Shown here: piece after piece, positions 6,717-10,848 of the stretch
Layout: each line of letters starts with the position of its first letter
Position numbering within the stretch: the first letter of the stretch is position 1
NCBI GenBank assembly: GCA_012842325.1
Contig: DUTA01000142.1
Location: 1 to 10,848 of the forward strand
Reading direction: 5' to 3'
DNA length: 10,848 nucleotides
Origin: Bacillota bacterium
GTDB taxonomy: Bacteria; Bacillota; DTU030
The notes under the pieces: generated by a model
Database searches by the model: none
Told to the model about the DNA's origin: nothing
The model's input: only the letters and a program-made list of their open reading frames with translations
Made by a program: the position numbers and the translations under genes

Positions 6717-8720
6717 GTGCTCGATAAATCCCAGTACCTGCAACAGTTTGTGGAGGAAACCAGGGAGTATTTGGAAAACCTTAATAATATCCTGTTGCAG
6801 TGGGAACGTCAACCAGAGGATAAAGGGATGGTCCAGGAGGTATTCCGGATTGCCCATACCATAAAGGGTATGGCGGCAACTATGGAATTGGAAGAGATCA
6901 CTATCCTCAGCCATCACCTGGAGAATCTCCTGGACCATGTGCGGCAGGGTAAAATTAAGGCGGAAGGTTCCTTTTTTGATCTCCTCCTGGCCAGTGTTGA
7001 TGCCCTGGCCAGCCTGGTGCAGGGTTTGGAAAGGGGCAGCACCCCCGGCAAGGAAGAAATTGCCCCCCTGCTTGCCAGGCTCCAAGGCTTTGGCTCCGGA
7101 CAAGCCCGTTCCTCCGGTAAAGAAGGGGAACAGGCTTTATCCCTCAGTTTCAATGAATATGAAAAGAAGGTGATGGCCCGGGCCCGGGAAGAGGGGTTTG
7201 AAGTCTTTCAAATCAATGTCTGGCTTCAGCCCGACTGCCTTCTCAAAAGGGCCAGGGTGTACGTGATTTTAAGGAGCCTGGAACAGCTGGGCGAAATAAT
7301 TAAGACGGTTCCCACTGTGGAGGATCTGGAAGAGGAAAAATTCACTGATCATTTTACTGTTGTCCTGATCTGCCGGGCAGGCGAGGAGGCCATAAGGAAA
7401 ACCATGGAGGGCCTGGCGGAAATTGAGCGGTATGAGCTGTTAGCCCTTGCCGAACCGGCGGCACCGGCAGCTTCTTCCCGGTCTCCCGCAGCGGAGGGAA
7501 GCAGTGGCACGAAAAAGAAGACAAAGGACAAAGATCGTATGAGTGCCCGGCAGACGGTCAGGGTCGGCATTGATCGCCTCGATCAATTGATGAACCTGGT
7601 CGGTGAGCTTGTAATCACCAAGACCAGGCTGGAACAGTTACTGGCCCTCCATACGGGAAGTGAAATAGAAGAGGCCCTCAAGGGCCTGGGCAGGATTTCC
7701 TCCACCCTGCAGGATGTGGTGATGCAGGCCCGGATGGTGCCCGTTGCCCAGGTGTTCAATCGTTTTCCCCGCATGATCAGGGACATGGCCAAGGAGCTGG
7801 GCAAGGAGATTAACCTGGTGATCAGCGGTGAGGAGACGGAACTGGACCGGCGGGTTATTGATGAACTGGCTGATCCCCTGGTACACATTATCCGCAATGC
7901 CGTCGATCACGGCCTTGAGGATACTGCAGCCAGGGTAGCGGCTGGTAAACCGCCCCAGGGGCGATTGGATTTGCTTGCTTACTATGAAGGTAATTCCGTT
8001 GTGATTGAAGTCAAGGATGACGGCCGGGGGATCTCCCTGGAGAAGCTCAAAGAGGCTGCCCTTAAAGGGGGTTTCATTACCCCGGCAGAAGCGGAAACCA
8101 TGGGGGAAGAGGAGACCCTGAACCTTATCTTCGCTCCCGGTTTCAGTACAGCTTCCCAGGTGAGCAGTATCTCGGGGCGGGGCGTTGGCCTGGATGCTGT
8201 CCGGGCCAAGATAGAGTCCCTGAATGGGACCATTGATGTTGAAACTGAACTGGGCGTCGGCACCGTTTTCCGGATTAAAATACCCCTGACCCTGGCCATC
8301 ATTCAGGCCCTCCTGATCAACCTCGGCCCCGAGGTCTATGCCCTCCCCCTGGAGAGGGTGGAAGAAATCAGGCGGGCTGAAGAAGTGGCGATAAAGAGCA
8401 TTCAGGGGAAAGAGGTAATCACTATTCGGGGTGAGGTTATACCCCTGGTCCATTTAAGGGAAATCCTGGAGGTAGCGGGGGAGGCAGAAGGCAGGGGGGA
8501 GGATTTCCTGGTCATTGTTCAGACCGAACAGCAGCGCCTTGCCCTGCTGGTTGATGACCTTGTCGGGCAGAAGGAAATAGTCATCAAACCCCTGGGCAGA
8601 CTGCTCACGAGGATTTCCCTGTGGGCGGGGGCCACCATTCTGGGCGATGGTAAGGTGGCTTTGATCCTGGATACAGATTATTTGCTTTCCGGCAGTAATG
8701 TGGGAAGGGAGGTTTCCTGA
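6717..8720 (+). CDS. cheA: Chemotaxis histidine kinase CheA
   Basis: CheA is the cytoplasmic kinase of the chemoreceptor array. It autophosphorylates and passes phosphate to CheY. The 667 residues fit the family. P1 (Hpt, about 1-105) has the phosphate-accepting H47 in AHTIKGMA. A P2-type response-regulator binding domain lies at about 140-245, followed by an Ala/Ser/Pro- and Lys-rich linker (about 247-275). P3 dimerisation starts near 278 with RQTVRVGIDRLDQLMNLVGEL. The P4 ATPase has the N box HIIRNAVDHGLE (from H390, with N394), the G1 box DDGRGI (from D434) and the G2 box GRGVGLDAV (from G487). The P5 CheW-like domain runs from about 525 to the end. The start is GTG with a strong ribosome binding site. 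Its TGA overlaps the cheW start in TGATG (8718-8722), suggesting coupled synthesis of kinase and adaptor. No CheY gene lies in this window. Confidence 0.98.
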   Translation: MLDKSQYLQQFVEETREYLENLNNILLQWERQPEDKGMVQEVFRIAHTIKGMAATMELEEITILSHHLENLLDHVRQGKIKAEGSFFDLLLASVDALASLVQGLERGSTPGKEEIAPLLARLQGFGSGQARSSGKEGEQALSLSFNEYEKKVMARAREEGFEVFQINVWLQPDCLLKRARVYVILRSLEQLGEIIKTVPTVEDLEEEKFTDHFTVVLICRAGEEAIRKTMEGLAEIERYELLALAEPAAPAASSRSPAAEGSSGTKKKTKDKDRMSARQTVRVGIDRLDQLMNLVGELVITKTRLEQLLALHTGSEIEEALKGLGRISSTLQDVVMQARMVPVAQVFNRFPRMIRDMAKELGKEINLVISGEETELDRRVIDELADPLVHIIRNAVDHGLEDTAARVAAGKPPQGRLDLLAYYEGNSVVIEVKDDGRGISLEKLKEAALKGGFITPAEAETMGEEETLNLIFAPGFSTASQVSSISGRGVGLDAVRAKIESLNGTIDVETELGVGTVFRIKIPLTLAIIQALLINLGPEVYALPLERVEEIRRAEEVAIKSIQGKEVITIRGEVIPLVHLREILEVAGEAEGRGEDFLVIVQTEQQRLALLVDDLVGQKEIVIKPLGRLLTRISLWAGATILGDGKVALILDTDYLLSGSNVGREVS

Positions 8721-9214
8721 TGGCCAAAGAAGTGCAGAGCCAGTTCCAGGAGGAGCAGCAGCTGGTGGTCTTTCGACTTGGCAGTGAGGAATATGGGGTT
8801 GATATTCTCCAGGTCCAGGAGATAAAAAGAATGCTTGATATAACAAGGGTTCCCAAGGCACCCGGCTTTATCGAAGGGGTAATAAACTTGAGGGGGCAGA
8901 TAATTCCTGTCCTTGATCTGCGCCGCCGGTTTGGCTTTCCGGCTGCGGAAAGGACGCCCGACAGCAGGATTATCGTCGTCAATATTGGCGATCTGGTTAT
9001 TGGCTTGATTGTGGATACCGTCCTGGAAGTAATCTCCCTGCCCAAAGAGGCCATTTCCCCGGCTCCGGCCCTGGTTACAGGCATAAACAATGACTTCCTG
9101 GCTGGTATCGGCGATCTGGGTGAACGCCTCCTCATTATTCTCAACCTGGAAAAGATCCTGGCCGTCGATGAGCTGGGTGACTTGCAGGAGTTCGGCCAGC
9201 AGCTGGAGGAATGA
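8720..9214 (+). CDS. cheW: Chemotaxis coupling protein CheW
   Basis: CheW is the small adaptor that joins CheA to chemoreceptors in the signalling array. The 164-residue protein is a single CheW domain. Typical features are the opening VVFRLGSEEYGVDILQVQEI (residues 16-35), VPKAPGFIEGVINLRG (44-59) with the conserved NLRG at 56-59, and IPVLDLRRRFG directly after it. A later hydrophobic strand, IVVNIGDLVIGLIVDTVLEV, completes the fold. The ATG overlaps the cheA stop by one base, and AAGGGAGG at 8705-8712 serves as its ribosome binding site from inside cheA. Length and motifs show a plain CheW, not a CheV, since no receiver domain follows. cheC follows within 1-13 nt depending on its start. Confidence 0.97.
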   Translation: MAKEVQSQFQEEQQLVVFRLGSEEYGVDILQVQEIKRMLDITRVPKAPGFIEGVINLRGQIIPVLDLRRRFGFPAAERTPDSRIIVVNIGDLVIGLIVDTVLEVISLPKEAISPAPALVTGINNDFLAGIGDLGERLLIILNLEKILAVDELGDLQEFGQQLEE

Positions 9215-9218
9215 GGTG
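9213..9218 (+). promoter_or_regulatory. Ribosome binding site for cheC, overlapping the cheW stop
   Basis: GAGGTG matches the 16S-complementary sequence and lies nine bases before ATG 9228. A competing possibility is GGAGG at 9205-9209 serving GTG 9216, six bases away, which would give a protein four residues longer. Confidence 0.6.
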
Positions 9219-9227
9219 TCGCTGTCC

Positions 9228-9851
9228 ATGGGGGCTAAGTATTCTGATTTGGACGACCTGAGGCTCGATGTATTGAAAGAGGTTTCCAATATCGGAGCCG
9301 GCAATGCTGCTACCGCCCTGGCCAAATTGATCAAGCAGCCGGTCAAAATGACGGTACCTGCCGTTTATAACTTATCCTTTGATCAGGTAGCCGACATCGT
9401 CGGGGGACCCGAGACCATTGTCGCCGGGATTCTCCAGGAAGTGTCCGGTGACCTCAAGGCGGATCTTCTTTTGCTGTTACCCTGGTCCCAGGCCTGTGTC
9501 ATTCTTGACATACTGTTGGGGAGGGGGGTAAAGCAAACCTTCGCCCTCGATGCTCTGGAAACATCTGCCCTGGAAGAGTTGGGAAACATAATGGCCAATT
9601 CCTTTCTCAACGCCCTGGCCAAATTCACCAAAATGAAATTTTATCCCCATGTCCCGGCCCTGGCTGTGGATATGGCCGGTGCTGTCCTCAGCCTTCCCCT
9701 GGCACGTCTGGGTGAGATGGTGGAGCAGGCTTTAGTTATCGATACCGAATTTCACCAACAGCAGCGGTCTGTTACCGGGTATTTTCTCTTTATCCCGGCG
9801 CCGGAGGATCTGGAAACCTTCTTCCAAAATTTGGAGGTGGTTTCCCGGTGA
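9228..9851 (+). CDS. cheC: CheY-P phosphatase CheC
   Basis: CheC removes phosphate from CheY-P and, in B. subtilis, also binds CheD to tune receptor adaptation. With the ATG at 9228 it has 207 residues, similar to other CheC proteins. Both phosphatase signatures (D/S-x3-E-x2-N, then x22 and Pro) are complete. The first is D14-E18-N21 within DVLKEVSNIGAGNAATAL, and the second is S113-E117-N120 within SALEELGNIMANSFLNAL. Each has a proline exactly 23 residues after the Asn. This separates it from single-site CheX proteins and from FliY, which would carry a FliN-like C-terminal domain. The frame is open further upstream inside cheW, but those residues are unrelated to the family, so a start before about 9216 is unlikely. 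GTG 9216 remains possible. Its stop overlaps the cheD start. Confidence 0.95.
   Translation: MGAKYSDLDDLRLDVLKEVSNIGAGNAATALAKLIKQPVKMTVPAVYNLSFDQVADIVGGPETIVAGILQEVSGDLKADLLLLLPWSQACVILDILLGRGVKQTFALDALETSALEELGNIMANSFLNALAKFTKMKFYPHVPALAVDMAGAVLSLPLARLGEMVEQALVIDTEFHQQQRSVTGYFLFIPAPEDLETFFQNLEVVSR
9833..9839 (+). promoter_or_regulatory. Ribosome binding site of cheD inside the cheC end
   Basis: GGAGGTG is a near-perfect anti-16S match eight bases before GTG 9848. It supports the GTG as the true start and the four-base overlap with cheC. Confidence 0.8.
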
Positions 9852-10339
9852 AGGAAATTATCAGGGTTGCTATGGCTGATCTGGGAATAGCCAGGGCTCC
9901 AGCCATCTTAATGACTATCGGTCTTGGCTCCTGCGTGGGAGTGACCCTGTATGACCCGGTAATCAAGCTCGGTGGTTTGGCCCACATAATGCTTCCGTAC
10001 CAGCGCATGGGTTCTGCCGACGGAAAGCCTGGAAAATATGCGGATCGAGCCATAGCTTTTCTACTCGAGGAGCTTATTTCCCGGGGTGCAGTCAAGCAAC
10101 GCCTGGAAGCGAAGCTGGCCGGGGGAGCGCAAATGTTTGCCAACAAAGGGTCAGAGACCAGCGAAATCCTCAAGGTCGGGCAGCGGAATGTGGAGGCAGC
10201 CAGGAAGATCCTGGGGGAAATAGGCATAAAAATCGTCGCTGCCGATACCGGAGGCTACCACGGTCGTACTATCGAACTGGACACCGAAACCGGCGCACTG
10301 CGGATCAAGACTATTGCCCACGGGGAGAAGTATATCTGA
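9848..10339 (+). CDS. cheD: Chemoreceptor glutamine deamidase CheD
   Basis: CheD deamidates specific glutamines on chemoreceptors and, through its complex with CheC, stimulates CheC phosphatase activity. The 163-residue protein has the family motif TIGLGSCVGVTLYD with catalytic C29, the His in GGLAHIMLP at H46, and T23. These correspond in spacing to the Cys/His/Thr residues of Thermotoga CheD (C27, H44, T21). The KLAGGAQMF stretch and the late segment ADTGGYHGRTIELDTETGAL are also typical. The start is GTG, within a GTGA overlap with the cheC stop (9848-9851), so the two partner proteins are probably made by coupled translation. No signal peptide or membrane segment is seen; it acts in the cytosol on receptor tails. 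Confidence 0.97.
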   Translation: MKEIIRVAMADLGIARAPAILMTIGLGSCVGVTLYDPVIKLGGLAHIMLPYQRMGSADGKPGKYADRAIAFLLEELISRGAVKQRLEAKLAGGAQMFANKGSETSEILKVGQRNVEAARKILGEIGIKIVAADTGGYHGRTIELDTETGALRIKTIAHGEKYI

Positions 10340-10353
10340 GTTGTGCCGGCAAA

Positions 10354-10358
10354 GGGAG
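10354..10358 (+). promoter_or_regulatory. Ribosome binding site that favours the sigD GTG start at 10367
   Basis: GGGAG, within the longer AAAGGGAG (10351-10358), lies eight bases before GTG 10367. GTGs at 10343, 10358 and 10361 are badly placed for it. ATG 10382 has a purine stretch only one to three bases away. Confidence 0.6.
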
Positions 10359-10366
10359 TGGTGGCA

Positions 10367-10848
10367 GTGCTGGAAAGGGAAATGGAGGCAAAACTGTGGG
10401 AGTCATATCACAGCAGGGGTGATTATCAGGCCCGGGAAAAGCTGATCGAGGCCTACGCCCCTTTGGTGAAATATGTTTCCGGCAGGCTGGCCCTTTTTTT
10501 GCCGCCAACGGTGGAAGTCGATGATCTGTTTGGCTATGGCGCCCTCGGTTTAATTCAAGCCATTGACCGTTTTGATCCTTCCCGGGGAATTAAGTTTTCC
10601 ACCTTTGCCATTGCCCGCATTAGGGGAGCAATCCTCGATGGGCTCAGGAAATCTGATTGGCTGCCCCGGAGCTTGCGGCAGAAGGAACGGCAGCTCCGGG
10701 AAGTACAGCAGGAACTGGCCACTAGATTGGGCCGTGTTCCCACCGACCAAGAGCTGGCAGCGGAACTCGATATGACCCTGGAAGAATTTCAGGAGTTTTT
10801 GCAGGAGCTCGGTCAGGTAACCCTCCTCTCTCTGGATGATTTTTTCCC
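10367..10848 (+). CDS. sigD: Flagellar/motility sigma factor sigma-28 (FliA/SigD), N-terminal part (3' end outside window)
   Basis: This is the alternative sigma factor that directs RNA polymerase to late flagellar, motility and chemotaxis promoters. About 160 codons are present from GTG 10367. The full protein is usually near 240-255 residues, so region 4 (-35 recognition) is missing. Region 2 covers about residues 26-100, with APLVKYVSGRLALFLP, VDDLFGYGALGLIQAIDRFDPSRGIKFSTFA, and the region 2.4 segment RGAILDGLRKSDWLPRS, which is typical of sigma-28 and lies close to that of B. subtilis SigD. Region 3 (about 105-155) includes LGRVPTDQELAAELDM. The reading frame stays open to the last base without a frameshift. 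In B. subtilis sigD also directly follows cheD. ATG 10382 is an alternative start, five residues shorter. Confidence 0.95.
   Translation, partial: MLEREMEAKLWESYHSRGDYQAREKLIEAYAPLVKYVSGRLALFLPPTVEVDDLFGYGALGLIQAIDRFDPSRGIKFSTFAIARIRGAILDGLRKSDWLPRSLRQKERQLREVQQELATRLGRVPTDQELAAELDMTLEEFQEFLQELGQVTLLSLDDFF

Noticed and set aside
7638..8453. Open frame of 271 codons on the - strand inside cheA
   Set aside because: It is a shadow of the cheA P3-P5 coding frame, with no recognisable domain and no ribosome binding site.
9090..9227. Start of cheC deep inside cheW
   Set aside because: The frame is open there, but the extra residues are a shifted reading of cheW and unlike any CheC N-terminus. Starts at 9216 or 9228 have ribosome binding sites.
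8678..9346. Open frame of 222 codons on the - strand opposite cheW/cheC
   Set aside because: It is antisense to conserved genes and its translation has no family features.
1..10848. Frequent CTGGCCCTGG-like words as a possible repeat or Chi-like signal
   Set aside because: They fall in frame on Leu-Ala-Leu codons in membrane and helical proteins and have no regular spacing, so codon preference explains them.

Overview
This window is a stretch of a flagellar export, chemotaxis and motility-sigma operon from a Gram-positive bacterium. Gene order is fliR (left end missing) - flhB - flhA - flhF - flhG - PilZ/YcgR-like gene - cheA - cheW - cheC - cheD - fliA/sigD (right end missing), all on the + strand. 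The order and the presence of both CheC and CheD match the Bacillus/Clostridia fla/che operon. Strong AGGAGG-type ribosome binding sites, GTG starts and a base composition that looks slightly above half G+C by eye suggest a Clostridia lineage such as the Peptococcaceae/Moorella-like groups. I cannot name a genus from sequence alone.

Region by region: 1-5017 carries the type III export gate (FliR, FlhB, FlhA) and then the SRP-family GTPase FlhF. At 5021-5899 is FlhG, the MinD-like ATPase that partners FlhF in setting flagellar position and number. At 6008-6649 is a two-domain YcgR/MotI-type PilZ protein with an intact c-di-GMP binding signature. It sits where Bacillus subtilis has cheB. From 6717 to 10339 come the histidine kinase CheA, the coupling protein CheW, the CheY-P phosphatase CheC with two intact active sites, and the receptor deamidase CheD with its Cys/His/Thr residues. 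From about 10367 to the right edge is the start of sigma-28 (FliA/SigD), which in related bacteria transcribes late flagellar and chemotaxis genes.

The genes are packed as one polycistron. Stops and starts overlap at flhA/flhF, cheA/cheW and cheC/cheD, and gaps are 3-48 nt at most other junctions. The two larger gaps flank the PilZ gene (108 and 67 nt). I see no intrinsic terminator and no convincing promoter. Structured RNA is possible in the fliR-flhB gap and especially in the flhG-PilZ gap, where the PilZ ribosome binding site could pair with upstream sequence.

No mobile element, CRISPR, tRNA or rRNA is visible, and every gene looks intact apart from the two cut by the window edges. I do not see an undescribed system. 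The points most worth a second look are the c-di-GMP effector in the cheB position, its possibly structured leader, and the N-terminal extension of FlhB.
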